64,000 bases of DNA from UBA8949 sp942493365 (GTDB taxonomy: Bacteria; Bacillota; Clostridia; Saccharofermentanales; UBA5734). The position numbers and the translations under genes were made by a program. Position 1 is the first letter of the stretch, and every line of letters starts with the position of its first letter. Shown here piece after piece: positions 1 to 8,147 of the stretch. The DNA is taken from the NCBI GenBank assembly GCA_942493365.1, contig OW818697.1, positions 434,001 to 498,000 of the forward strand. The letters are read 5' to 3'. The notes beneath the pieces are model-generated. The model ran no database searches and was not told where the DNA came from. It worked only from the letters and a program-made list of their open reading frames with translations.

Positions 1-936
1 GTGCTGCCCGAAACCGATGATGACCGCATCCTGCAGTCGGCCCGTAAAGCCAAAGACATGGGCATTACCCAGCCGATTTTGCTCGGCCAGCCGGACGAAC
101 TCAAAGCCCGTGCCGCGACGCTCGGCTTCAACCTTGACGGCATCGAGCTGATTGACAGTACCGACGACGCAGTCATCGAGCAAATCGCCAACGAATACTT
201 CGCGGTCAAGCAGGATTTCTCAACCAAGGGGCTGATCCGCAAGATGAAAGATCCGCTTAATATGGCCGCAATCCTTTTGGGTGCCGGCCGCGCCGACTGC
301 ATGATGGCCGGTATCAACCACGGCACCGCTGATGTTGTCCTGGCCGGACAGATGTACATCGGCCCCAAACCGGGATTCAATACCATTTCCAGCCTGGGCA
401 TGATGGACATTCCCGGTTGGGAAGGTTCCGAAGGCAATCTGCTCGGTTTCTCTGACTCGGCGGTCAACGCCGACCCGGATGCCGGCATGCTGGCCGACAT
501 CGCCATCACAACGGCTGACAGCGTTCAACGCATCTTTGGCTGGGAGCCACGCGTCGCCCTGCTTTCATTCTCGACCAAAGGCAGCACCGAACATGAGCAG
601 GTTGACAAAGTCCGCGCTGCGCTGGCCATTGCCCGCGAACGCCGTCCCAATCTCAAAATCGATGGCGAATTCCAGCTGGACGCGGCCATCGTGCCGGCTG
701 TCGCCGCCAAAAAGGTCAAAGAGCCCAGTGATGTCGCCGGCAAAGCCAACATCATCATCTGGCCCAACCTCTCGGCTGGCAACATCGGCGTCAAGCTGGT
801 CCAGATCTTCGGTCATGCCAACGCTTACGGCCCGATGCTGCAAGGCTTCGCCAAGTCAATCGGTGACTTTTCCCGCAGCGCCCCGGTCGACGAAATGGTC
901 GGCAACATGGCGATGGTCGCCTTAAATGTTGAATAA
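1..936 (+). CDS. pta: Phosphate acetyltransferase, 5' end cut by window edge
   Basis: Phosphotransacetylase transfers acetyl between acetyl-CoA and phosphate, the first step of acetate formation with ATP gain through acetate kinase in the cytoplasm. The 311 visible residues match the PTA_PTB family almost end to end: the early LPETDDDR segment corresponds to the usual LPEG-D-R near residue 15, and the centre has AGINHGTADVVLAGQ, SSLGMMDIPG and STKGSTEHE. The C-terminal half has the conserved NIIIWPNLSAGNIGVKLVQ block. Family length is about 330 residues, so roughly 15 N-terminal residues lie before base 1 and the GTG at base 1 is probably an internal Val codon. The 3' end overlaps the convergent GGDEF/EAL gene by 15 bp. 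An adjacent ackA would be expected upstream but is outside the window. Confidence 0.93.
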   Translation: MLPETDDDRILQSARKAKDMGITQPILLGQPDELKARAATLGFNLDGIELIDSTDDAVIEQIANEYFAVKQDFSTKGLIRKMKDPLNMAAILLGAGRADCMMAGINHGTADVVLAGQMYIGPKPGFNTISSLGMMDIPGWEGSEGNLLGFSDSAVNADPDAGMLADIAITTADSVQRIFGWEPRVALLSFSTKGSTEHEQVDKVRAALAIARERRPNLKIDGEFQLDAAIVPAVAAKKVKEPSDVAGKANIIIWPNLSAGNIGVKLVQIFGHANAYGPMLQGFAKSIGDFSRSAPVDEMVGNMAMVALNVE

Positions 937-3900
937 TTTCTCGAGACGCCCCGTAGCGAGCATATCATTTTGTGCCAGCAAAATCGTTTCGATTTCGGCA
1001 GCAGGCATCGGCTTGTAATAATAGTAGCCCTGAACTTCGTCGCAGACCTGATTGGTCAGGAAGTTAAGTTGCGTCTCGGTTTCAACGCCCTCAGCGATAA
1101 CTTTGAGGTCGAGATTGCGAGCCAGTTGGATGATGATTCTGGCGATTGCATCGTCCTTTAAACTTTTGGAGATGCTGTGTACAAACTGCATATCCATCTT
1201 GATCCGATCGACAGGCAGAAGTTTCAGGCGATTAAGAGACGAATACTCAACACCGAAGTCATCAATCGAAATTGTAGTACCGAGAAGTTTCAACTCATTA
1301 AGCACCTGGATGATATGATCAGAGCTGTTTACAGCAACACTTTCAGTAATTTCCAGTTCAAGATATTCTGCGCTGAGTCCGGTTTCGCGGAGAACTTGGC
1401 GGACAATATCGACGAGCTTTGGATTCTGAAATTGAATGACCGAAAGATTAACAGCCATGCGGATAGGGGGAATCCCCATTATTTGCCAAGCAAGATTTTG
1501 ATGACAAGCCGTCATCAGGACCCATTCGCCGATTGGATTGATCAAACCAGTCTGCTCGGCTAATGGAATAAACGTTGCCGGTGAAACCATACCCATTTGC
1601 GGGTGATTCCAGCGCAGCAATGCTTCCAGCCCAATGATCTGCTTGGTAACGACATTGATCTGCGGCTGATAGTGCAACATAAGCTCGTTATTTTCCAACG
1701 CTTTATAAAGACATGTTGTCAACCTGCTTTTGACATTCGTCTCTTCTTTGAGGATGGGTGAACATAGCGTGTACTTGTTCTTCCCCTGATTTTTTGATGC
1801 ATACATTGCCAGATCGGCGCTCTTAATCAGCGTGGCCGGATCACTGCCATCAATCGGATAAATAGCAATTCCGGTACTGGCGGTCACGAAGAAATCCTGA
1901 CTCTTGATCGTCAGTGACTTGCCAAGCTCGCGCATTAGTTTGTCGGCTATTCGACAGACATCTTCGGCATGCTTTACATTTGTTAGCATGATGAGATATT
2001 CATCGCCGCCGAAGCGAGCAACCATATCGTGAGCACGAACGCTTTCCGTCAAACGACGCGCGACCCTTTGCAGTAATTCATCGCCGCCGTCATGCCCCAG
2101 GGAATCGTTGACGGCTTTAAATGAGTCAAGATCGATAAAAAGCAAACCAATCATGAAGTTATTGTCTTGTGCCAATTTTATTTCACCGGAAAGCTTTTCA
2201 ACAAAACAAGCTCGGTTGGGCAAATCAGTTAATTCATCATAAAAGGCCATACGGTTGATTTCAGTTTCGGCAGAGACTTTGGCCAATGCGTCCCCCAGCG
2301 TATTAGCCAGTACCGACAGCATGTCTCGATGGTCCTCATGCAAAACAAAATTAACTTGAGTTTTTTCAAAGCCAATACATCCAAGCACCTTATCATTGCT
2401 GGTGACCGGAACCAAAAGGATGTGATCGTTTTTGACAAAAAACCAATCCTGCGATTCTGATAACTCAAGGCAATCAATATCAGGTGCCTGAGCAATACCG
2501 GATGCGATTCCTTCATGACACCATTCGTGGGTGTATTTCAGACCGGTGCTATTGTAAGATAGCTGATACAAATATGAACGATCAGCCTGCAAATGTTCTC
2601 CGCTTAAATGCAGTAAATCTTGAATTTTTTCATCAATATTGCCATGACTGACAGCAACAAAACTTTTGGAAATGTGTGAAATCAAGACCATTTGACTGAG
2701 CTGTTCGGCGATGCGGATGCGTCTGCGCGCATTGATAAAATAAATCACTGACGCAATAGCCAACATAATGGCAAAAAAGAAAAACTGAGAAAGATAATAA
2801 ACCAAGTCAACAACGAACGGCACATTGAAGACCGTCACATAAATGCCCATTAATAGCAACGTTAACGACAATGCGGTCAGCATCTTACGGTCATTGCGCG
2901 ACATGGCAAGCATGATGAAAATAAATGATGCTGTCCAAACAGCCGGCCCGATATGGTTATAAAAACGAAACAACATGTATACGAGCAAAAAAATGACCAG
3001 TACGTTGAAAGTATGCGCTTTCACCGTTTCTTTGACAAACAAATGACTTGCCATATAAAAGGCATGTCCAAGGCCCAAGAGAACCAGACTGTCTACCAAT
3101 GTAGCTCCAAAAGACTGATAAGGGAAAAATGAAAAGAATGACAGATTTATTATTGAGGTAAACATAAGAATCGGGAAATAGAACAGCGATGTTAGTTTGT
3201 TGGTATAAAACGAGAGCTCACTTTCGTCCTTAAATGCGGCATTTTGCAGGATGATATGTCCCACATAACTCTTTTTTTTCGAATGATGGTCAGAATTTTC
3301 AACCAGGTTAGGCTTCATGAAGTGATTTTTTCTGGCGCAATTATACAGTCCGGCTATCGGCAGTAGAATGAAAATTGAAGATATTTGGGGCGCAGAAATA
3401 TTTAGAAAATAGGGCAAAACAAGATCGGTTATAGTTCCCAAGACAAAAGCAGCTAAAAATGCAATCAGGCAGAGCGAGAGAGCCTTCTTTAAAGACCGCT
3501 CCACTTTCCTTCGCCAACGGATGACTAAAACAACGACAGCGAGGGAATATATCGCATAATACGCGTTAAACAGCCAATCCCACAGCGATGTACCGAACAC
3601 ATATGACCATCCAAATTCGGTCAAAATCAAATTGTTCAGCGGTTCAGCCAGTGAACTGATAATGGAAAAAGCTGATACAACCAGGACGGAAGGCAGATAC
3701 AAAAGAGCGACCTGCCACTTGTGCCGCAACAAATGGGAGCTTTGTGTTAAATGAATAACGAAATGAAGTAAAAACGCATAAATTGAACCCCAGCCAAGCG
3801 CAGAAACACGATGCCAGAAAACGGCTGTTGACAAATCGGTTGTAGTGTATGTAATTGAAAAACCGAACGACCAAACACAAAGTGACAAACATAGCACAAA

Positions 3901-4014
3901 GAAAATGCGGTTCACAAATGCCTTTCGATCCGCTAGCAGAATATAGACACCAAAGAGCGAGTAGAAAGCAAATGCCGCAAAAAAAACCAAAGAGAGAATC
4001 GTTGGCGCGATCAT
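922..4014 (-). CDS. Membrane GGDEF/EAL cyclic-di-GMP protein with GAF-like region
   Basis: A dual-domain protein that may make and/or break cyclic-di-GMP at the membrane. I place the start at 4014, after GGAGGAAAAGCA, giving 1030 residues rather than the longer open frame. The first 230 or so residues hold about seven hydrophobic helices resembling the 7TM sensor of histidine kinases. A second helix group follows to about residue 430, then a GAF-like stretch. The GGDEF domain has an intact RFGGDEY near residue 668 and an RAHD inhibitory-site motif exactly five residues before GGDEY. The EAL domain has EALLRWNHP near residue 797, EITES, DDFG, an AEGVET segment and QGYYYYKP, so the catalytic residues look present. 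It lies 87 bp downstream of hgcB on the same strand and may be co-transcribed with it. The ligand is unknown. Confidence 0.9.
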   Translation of the reverse strand: MIAPTILSLVFFAAFAFYSLFGVYILLADRKAFVNRIFFVLCLSLCVWSFGFSITYTTTDLSTAVFWHRVSALGWGSIYAFLLHFVIHLTQSSHLLRHKWQVALLYLPSVLVVSAFSIISSLAEPLNNLILTEFGWSYVFGTSLWDWLFNAYYAIYSLAVVVLVIRWRRKVERSLKKALSLCLIAFLAAFVLGTITDLVLPYFLNISAPQISSIFILLPIAGLYNCARKNHFMKPNLVENSDHHSKKKSYVGHIILQNAAFKDESELSFYTNKLTSLFYFPILMFTSIINLSFFSFFPYQSFGATLVDSLVLLGLGHAFYMASHLFVKETVKAHTFNVLVIFLLVYMLFRFYNHIGPAVWTASFIFIMLAMSRNDRKMLTALSLTLLLMGIYVTVFNVPFVVDLVYYLSQFFFFAIMLAIASVIYFINARRRIRIAEQLSQMVLISHISKSFVAVSHGNIDEKIQDLLHLSGEHLQADRSYLYQLSYNSTGLKYTHEWCHEGIASGIAQAPDIDCLELSESQDWFFVKNDHILLVPVTSNDKVLGCIGFEKTQVNFVLHEDHRDMLSVLANTLGDALAKVSAETEINRMAFYDELTDLPNRACFVEKLSGEIKLAQDNNFMIGLLFIDLDSFKAVNDSLGHDGGDELLQRVARRLTESVRAHDMVARFGGDEYLIMLTNVKHAEDVCRIADKLMRELGKSLTIKSQDFFVTASTGIAIYPIDGSDPATLIKSADLAMYASKNQGKNKYTLCSPILKEETNVKSRLTTCLYKALENNELMLHYQPQINVVTKQIIGLEALLRWNHPQMGMVSPATFIPLAEQTGLINPIGEWVLMTACHQNLAWQIMGIPPIRMAVNLSVIQFQNPKLVDIVRQVLRETGLSAEYLELEITESVAVNSSDHIIQVLNELKLLGTTISIDDFGVEYSSLNRLKLLPVDRIKMDMQFVHSISKSLKDDAIARIIIQLARNLDLKVIAEGVETETQLNFLTNQVCDEVQGYYYYKPMPAAEIETILLAQNDMLATGRLEKLFNI

Positions 4015-4101
4015 TGCTTTTCCTCCATAACAAAGTTTTTGATATATTCTATATCGTGACAAAAAGCAGGATTATTACAGCAATATATTCAGATCGCTAT
4101 T

Positions 4102-4371
4102 TCAACAGCAACTGGGTTCCTTGCCAGTCAGCATGCCTTGAATAATCGCAGCGGCACAGCCGACGCCCGCGTTGACTGACAATGCACCAACCGGGCAGTT
4201 GCGTACGCAGGCGCCGCACTCCATGCAACTGTCACGATTAACGATCTGCGCCTTGTCGTTTTGAATACTAAAGACAGCATGCGGGCAGACTGTGGCACAA
4301 AGACCGCAACCAAAACAACGGGCGGGATCATATTCGAGCGTGACGACATTCTTCAGATACGTTTGACGCAT
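4102..4371 (-). CDS. hgcB: HgcB, mercury methylation ferredoxin
   Basis: HgcB is the ferredoxin partner of HgcA, thought to deliver electrons to reduce the corrinoid cofactor and possibly to bind Hg(II). The 89-residue protein has two [4Fe-4S] motifs, CFGCGLCATVCP and CMECGACVRNCP. These are followed by the lone conserved Cys in GVGCAAAIIQG and a vicinal Cys pair at the very C-terminus (PSCC). This combination is diagnostic of HgcB rather than generic ferredoxins. I chose the ATG at 4371, preceded by AAAGGATGTGCC; a GTG 18 bp upstream, overlapping the hgcA stop, is the alternative. It follows hgcA by 14 bp, so the two are surely co-transcribed. Activity towards mercury is inferred from family, not shown. 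Confidence 0.93.
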   Translation of the reverse strand: MRQTYLKNVVTLEYDPARCFGCGLCATVCPHAVFSIQNDKAQIVNRDSCMECGACVRNCPVGALSVNAGVGCAAAIIQGMLTGKEPSCC

Positions 4372-4385
4372 AATGGCACATCCTT

Positions 4386-5438
4386 TCACACAAACAATTG
4401 TTCAATGTCACTGAGCAATAGCATAATGACACCCAAAATGGTGGCAATCAGCATGATGGGCAACGCCAGTTTCATCTCACGGTTGACGCCGGACGGCGAA
4501 GTATAAGTCGAACTGCCGGTAAAATTCATCGCCAAATAACCAGATAGCGAAGGAATCAGCAAAAGATAAGCCATTGCTTTCAACAAGGGCAGCGTTGAAG
4601 AAAAACCAACCAACCAACCGTTGAGCAGGGCGATTCCGATCGCCCACAACACCCCCATCAGGGCACCTTTGAAGGAAAAAGCACGGCCGGGGATCAAAGG
4701 CAGCAGGATCGGCACAAGGATGCACCCGATAACAATTGTCCCGGCCAACGCGTAAAGGTCGATCATGCCATAGTGACCTAAACCCAGTGTATTGAAAATG
4801 AACATCACACCGAGAATAATCGCAGCGGGCTTAAAGGTGAAAACAAACTCGGCTGGAGTCAGAATCAGGCGATCCATCGTATTGAAACGAACCTGTCGCA
4901 TAGCCGAGTTCGCGATCTGTCCAGCAGCCAGAAATGCCGGCAAATCCTCAGCTCGAACCGGTCCATAGACAACCTGAAAGCCTGTTGCGGCTGCAACTTT
5001 ATGGGCTGCGATGCCGGTCGCGCCTAATTGCGGGACAATCAGCACGCGGTGACTGACTCGATTGTCGAGCCGAGTCGCTTTGATGCGCCTGACCAGCTCA
5101 TCCGTGCCGAATGTACCCTTGCCCGCTGCGCACCACACATTGATACCCTTCGTATCGAGCACCAGGATCCAGGCATTGACATGGTCGAGTTCGCTGCGCA
5201 GGTGATCGAAAGTCAACTTATAATTTGCGGTCACCAAAACCGGTGAATCGACATCCGGTTGCCCTACCCCATACAGGCCAGGCTTGACGGTATAATCCAT
5301 ACGTCCCATGGTCCAGCGAGCTTTCCAGCCGCCCCAGATATCAGAAGCCTTCAGACGAGTCGAAACAATCGTCACCTCGCGTGCTGGTTCTGATTTCAAT
5401 TTGCCGGTTAGTTTTGGCCTGTTGTTCAAGTTATTCAT
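4386..5438 (-). CDS. hgcA: HgcA, corrinoid membrane protein for mercury methylation
   Basis: HgcA is the corrinoid-dependent methyltransferase that passes a methyl group to Hg(II), producing methylmercury at the cytoplasmic face of the membrane. The N-terminal soluble domain carries the signature cap-helix motif NVWCAAGK at residues 100-107; Cys103 is the proposed lower axial cobalt ligand. From about residue 195 come five membrane helices, ending in the family-typical AMNFTGSSTYTSPSGV loop and a final helix. Length (350 residues) is normal. ATG at 5438 follows AGGTGTGAAA; a GTG two codons earlier is possible. The start overlaps the marR stop by 8 bp, implying translational coupling. Known methylators in the Clostridia include Ethanoligenens and some Desulfitobacterium relatives. 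Paralogy with the CdhD/AcsC corrinoid domain is ruled out by the membrane domain and the exact motif. Confidence 0.95.
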   Translation of the reverse strand: MNNLNNRPKLTGKLKSEPAREVTIVSTRLKASDIWGGWKARWTMGRMDYTVKPGLYGVGQPDVDSPVLVTANYKLTFDHLRSELDHVNAWILVLDTKGINVWCAAGKGTFGTDELVRRIKATRLDNRVSHRVLIVPQLGATGIAAHKVAAATGFQVVYGPVRAEDLPAFLAAGQIANSAMRQVRFNTMDRLILTPAEFVFTFKPAAIILGVMFIFNTLGLGHYGMIDLYALAGTIVIGCILVPILLPLIPGRAFSFKGALMGVLWAIGIALLNGWLVGFSSTLPLLKAMAYLLLIPSLSGYLAMNFTGSSTYTSPSGVNREMKLALPIMLIATILGVIMLLLSDIEQLFV

Positions 5439-5883
5439 TTTCACACCTGACCTTCGCAGCTGCCTGCGCCAGAATTTGCAAGCTTTCGATAACCTGTTGT
5501 CGTTTTTCGACTGGGATGGCCGTCAGAATCAGGCCATAGTATTGGTGCATGTCATGATCAATTTTATCAAACAATTGTTGGCCAGTTTTGGTCAGGGAGA
5601 TCAGTACGTTGCGACGGCTTGCCGGGTCCGGTTGCCTGCTGACGAGTGCGTGCAACACAAGTTGATCGACCGTCCTGCTGACAGTACTCTTATCCAGACC
5701 CAGCAGTTCTGCCAAGTTGTTTAGCGAAACTGATTTGGCCGATCCAATTTCAACCAGTGCATGGCACTGGCCCAGCGTGACGCCACAGCACGACTTTGCG
5801 CTGTCGTCGACAAGTCCGAATTCACGCTCAATTAAGCTTATACATTGGCGAATCTCTTGTATTTGCAGCGTCAAATCAATCAC
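5431..5883 (-). CDS. MarR-family regulator with Cys-rich motif, first gene of hgcAB operon
   Basis: A winged helix-turn-helix repressor-type protein of 150 residues. The recognition region is visible in NNLAELLGLDKSTVSRTVDQL, followed by a wing-like RQPDPASRRNVLISLT. Near residues 31-39 is CCGVTLGQC, a Cys pair plus a third Cys six residues later. This resembles the CCGVT-x-x-QC motif I recall from MarR proteins near metal(loid) methylation genes, and could bind a thiophilic metal or metalloid. A further Cys lies near the C-terminus. The start is uncertain: GTG at 5883, or TTG at 5874, which is better placed after GAGGTG. It overlaps hgcA by 8 bp and diverges from zwf. Control of hgcAB by this protein is an inference from gene order. 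Confidence 0.85.
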   Translation of the reverse strand: MIDLTLQIQEIRQCISLIEREFGLVDDSAKSCCGVTLGQCHALVEIGSAKSVSLNNLAELLGLDKSTVSRTVDQLVLHALVSRQPDPASRRNVLISLTKTGQQLFDKIDHDMHQYYGLILTAIPVEKRQQVIESLQILAQAAAKVRCENE

Positions 5884-5892
5884 CTCTCATAG

Positions 5893-5922
5893 ATTGTATC
5901 ATGCAACTGTTGCGCATTGCAA
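5893..5922 (-). promoter_or_regulatory. Candidate marR-hgcAB promoter with overlapping palindromes
   Basis: On the minus strand a TTGCAA (-35 like, 5917-5922) and a TACAAT (-10 like, 5893-5898) are 18 bp apart. Between them is the perfect palindrome GCAACTGTTGC (5903-5913), and an overlapping TTGC-N5-GCAA pair spans 5910-5922. A site between -35 and -10 is where a MarR-type repressor often binds. The assignment as MarR operator is inference. Confidence 0.45.
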
Positions 5923-5942
5923 TACTTCAAAAACCAATGCTT

Positions 5943-5971
5943 TTGTTACGGATTATGCTGGGTGTTATGAT
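5943..5971 (+). promoter_or_regulatory. Candidate zwf promoter
   Basis: TTGTTA (5943-5948) and TATGAT (5966-5971) are separated by 17 bp, placing transcription start about 40 bp upstream of the chosen zwf start codon. It diverges from the marR-hgcAB promoter about 20 bp away, so the two could influence one another. Confidence 0.45.
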
Positions 5972-6017
5972 ACAATAGGTCTACCAGCGGCACTTGTACA
6001 ATGGGGGACTCACGATT

Positions 6018-7520
6018 ATGACCAATCAGAACCAACCAGTTTTAGACCAGGATTGTATCTTCGTTATTTTCGGTGGCACCGGCGATCTGACTCACAGAAA
6101 ACTGCTGCCTGCATTATTCAATCTGCAAAAGCATGATTTGCTGCCGGATAATTTTGCTGTTGTAGCTGTCGGCCGACGGGAAAAGACGGATGATGAATAC
6201 CGCGCAGAAGTCGAATCTTCGATTCAATCAGCCCGCAAGGGCGCTGCAGATCCAGAAGTATTGGACAGACTAATAGAGCGCATTTTCTACCGCACCGTCG
6301 ATTTTGATGGTGACCAAGTCAGCTATCAAGCACTTCAGGAATTCCTCAGAAATCTTGACGTCAACCATGGCACATGCGGCAACCGCTTGTATTTTTTGGC
6401 CGTTGCGCCAGAGTATTTTGGCATCATCTCGACACGTCTGCACGAATTGGGTATGCTGAGCAACAAGATGGGCTGGCAACGGCTGATGATCGAAAAGCCG
6501 TTCGGCTCCAATCTTAAAACGGCTCGCGAACTGAATCGGACCATTACCGAGGCTTTACCGGAAAGCAATATATTCCGAATCGATCATTATCTTGGCAAGG
6601 AAATGATCCAAAATATCATGGCGCTGCGTTTTGGCAATTCTTTATTTGAACCGCTGTGGAATCAGCACTACATCGACAACATCCAAATTACCTCCAACGA
6701 AACGCTTGGTGTCGAGTCTCGCGGTGGTTATTACGAACAGGCTGGCATTCGCCGCGATATGCTGCAAAACCACCTGCTCCAAATGTTGGCGCTGATCGCC
6801 ATGGAGCCGCCGGTCAGCCTGGATCCCGAATCTGTTCGAGATGAAAAAGTCAAAGTACTGCGTGCTATGCGCTCTTTTTCGCATACCGCTGACCAGCCCG
6901 ATATCGTTCGCGGACAGTATGGCCAGGGCAATTTTGACGGCCAGCAGATACCGGGTTATCGCCAGGAGCCACGGGTTGCAATCGACTCAAACACCGACAC
7001 TTTCATTGCCGTTAAAACTTACGTCGATAATTTTCGCTGGGCCGGTGTGCCATTCTACATCAGAGCGGGCAAGCGAATGGCTCGTCGCACCACACAGATC
7101 GTCATTGAGTTTAAAAAGCTCCCCGGGGTGGAGTTTTATGACAGTTTTAAAAACCAAAACCCAAACCTTCTGGTTGTCGAAATTCAGCCGCAGGAGGGAT
7201 TATTTTTTCAGATCAACGCCAAAAAGCCCGGCAACGAGCTGATCATGGAGCGGATAGATCTCAACTACAGTCAAAGCAGCAAGGTCCTCAGCAATTCGCC
7301 GGAGGCATACGAACGATTGATTTTGGAGGCCATCCGCAACAACCCCGCACTCTTTACGCGCTGGGACGAATTGGAATATTCATGGCAGTTTGTTGACAGC
7401 ATTGAGGCAGCCACGGCAGCGATTAAGCCGGCGTTCCCCAATTATGCGGCGGGTTCACAAGGGCCAGAGGCCGCCATTGACTTAATCGAAAACGATGGCC
7501 GCCATTGGTGGGAAATTTAG
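6018..7520 (+). CDS. zwf: Glucose-6-phosphate 1-dehydrogenase
   Basis: Oxidises glucose-6-phosphate to 6-phosphogluconolactone with NADP+, the entry to the oxidative pentose phosphate pathway in the cytosol. The 500-residue protein has the N-terminal nucleotide-binding FGGTGDLTHRKLLPAL, the conserved MIEKPFG, and the active-site RIDHYLGKE with its catalytic His-Asp region. The later IRAGKRM segment is also family-typical. ATG at 6018 (MTNQNQ) follows GGGGGACTC at suitable distance; an in-frame ATG 24 bp earlier lacks a good ribosome site. It is convergent with yedK, with only 3 bp between the stops. A gnd gene sits 15 kb away, but no 6-phosphogluconolactonase gene was recognised here. Confidence 0.95.
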   Translation: MTNQNQPVLDQDCIFVIFGGTGDLTHRKLLPALFNLQKHDLLPDNFAVVAVGRREKTDDEYRAEVESSIQSARKGAADPEVLDRLIERIFYRTVDFDGDQVSYQALQEFLRNLDVNHGTCGNRLYFLAVAPEYFGIISTRLHELGMLSNKMGWQRLMIEKPFGSNLKTARELNRTITEALPESNIFRIDHYLGKEMIQNIMALRFGNSLFEPLWNQHYIDNIQITSNETLGVESRGGYYEQAGIRRDMLQNHLLQMLALIAMEPPVSLDPESVRDEKVKVLRAMRSFSHTADQPDIVRGQYGQGNFDGQQIPGYRQEPRVAIDSNTDTFIAVKTYVDNFRWAGVPFYIRAGKRMARRTTQIVIEFKKLPGVEFYDSFKNQNPNLLVVEIQPQEGLFFQINAKKPGNELIMERIDLNYSQSSKVLSNSPEAYERLILEAIRNNPALFTRWDELEYSWQFVDSIEAATAAIKPAFPNYAAGSQGPEAAIDLIENDGRHWWEI

Positions 7521-7523
7521 AGG

Positions 7524-8129
7524 CTATTTTTCGCAAAGCACAGCCGACAAAAGCGGTTTCGGGCCGCCAAGCAGATGGCCGGCATCAGCACGTGGATCCA
7601 GCCAGGAGCGAACGGCCTGTTTGGGCAAAATGACCGGCATGCGATCATGGAAGGCGGCGATGGCATCCACAGCCGGGCAAGTTAAGATGACAAAGTGCTC
7701 GACTGAGCGGCCATCTGGCGCGGCAAACCTGTTGTAAATACCGGCCATGTATATGACCTGACCTTCAAGGGTGAAAAAATACTTGTCGCGATGACCGGTT
7801 TGCCGATGATCCCATTCATAGAAGCCAGAAGCCGGCACAACAATGCGCCGGTTTATAAAAGACTCACGGAAGGTCTTCTTTTCCATAACCGTTTCTGACC
7901 GGGCGTTGATCATCACGCCGCCAGTTTTGTCCCAACGGGGGAAGCCCCACTTCATGACATCCAGACGCACTTTGCCGTCGGCCTCACGCAGGACGGGGGC
8001 TATGTTGGTTGGTGCGATATCACCGGACGTAGTCGGACTGCGACCGGCAAAGTTTTGGTTGACTTGATTGATGATTTCACGCATTTCGAGAATGGCTTCT
8101 TCTTCCAGAATGGCATAGCGACCACACAT
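7524..8129 (-). CDS. SRAP/HMCES-family abasic-site processing protein (YedK-like)
   Basis: Proteins of this family form a covalent thiazolidine link between Cys2 and abasic sites in single-stranded DNA, shielding them during replication. The catalytic MCGRY start is present, so the initiator Met is removed to expose Cys2. Other family marks are GDIAPTN, MKWGFPRW, INARSET, the VPASGFYEW block with the active-site Glu, and HDRMPVIL with the conserved His. The 201-residue length is a little under the E. coli protein. It is the last gene of a minus-strand run, 18 bp after pgmB, perhaps by read-through rather than functional connection. Confidence 0.93.
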   Translation of the reverse strand: MCGRYAILEEEAILEMREIINQVNQNFAGRSPTTSGDIAPTNIAPVLREADGKVRLDVMKWGFPRWDKTGGVMINARSETVMEKKTFRESFINRRIVVPASGFYEWDHRQTGHRDKYFFTLEGQVIYMAGIYNRFAAPDGRSVEHFVILTCPAVDAIAAFHDRMPVILPKQAVRSWLDPRADAGHLLGGPKPLLSAVLCEK

Positions 8130-8147
8130 AGGACGCGCCCTCCAAAT

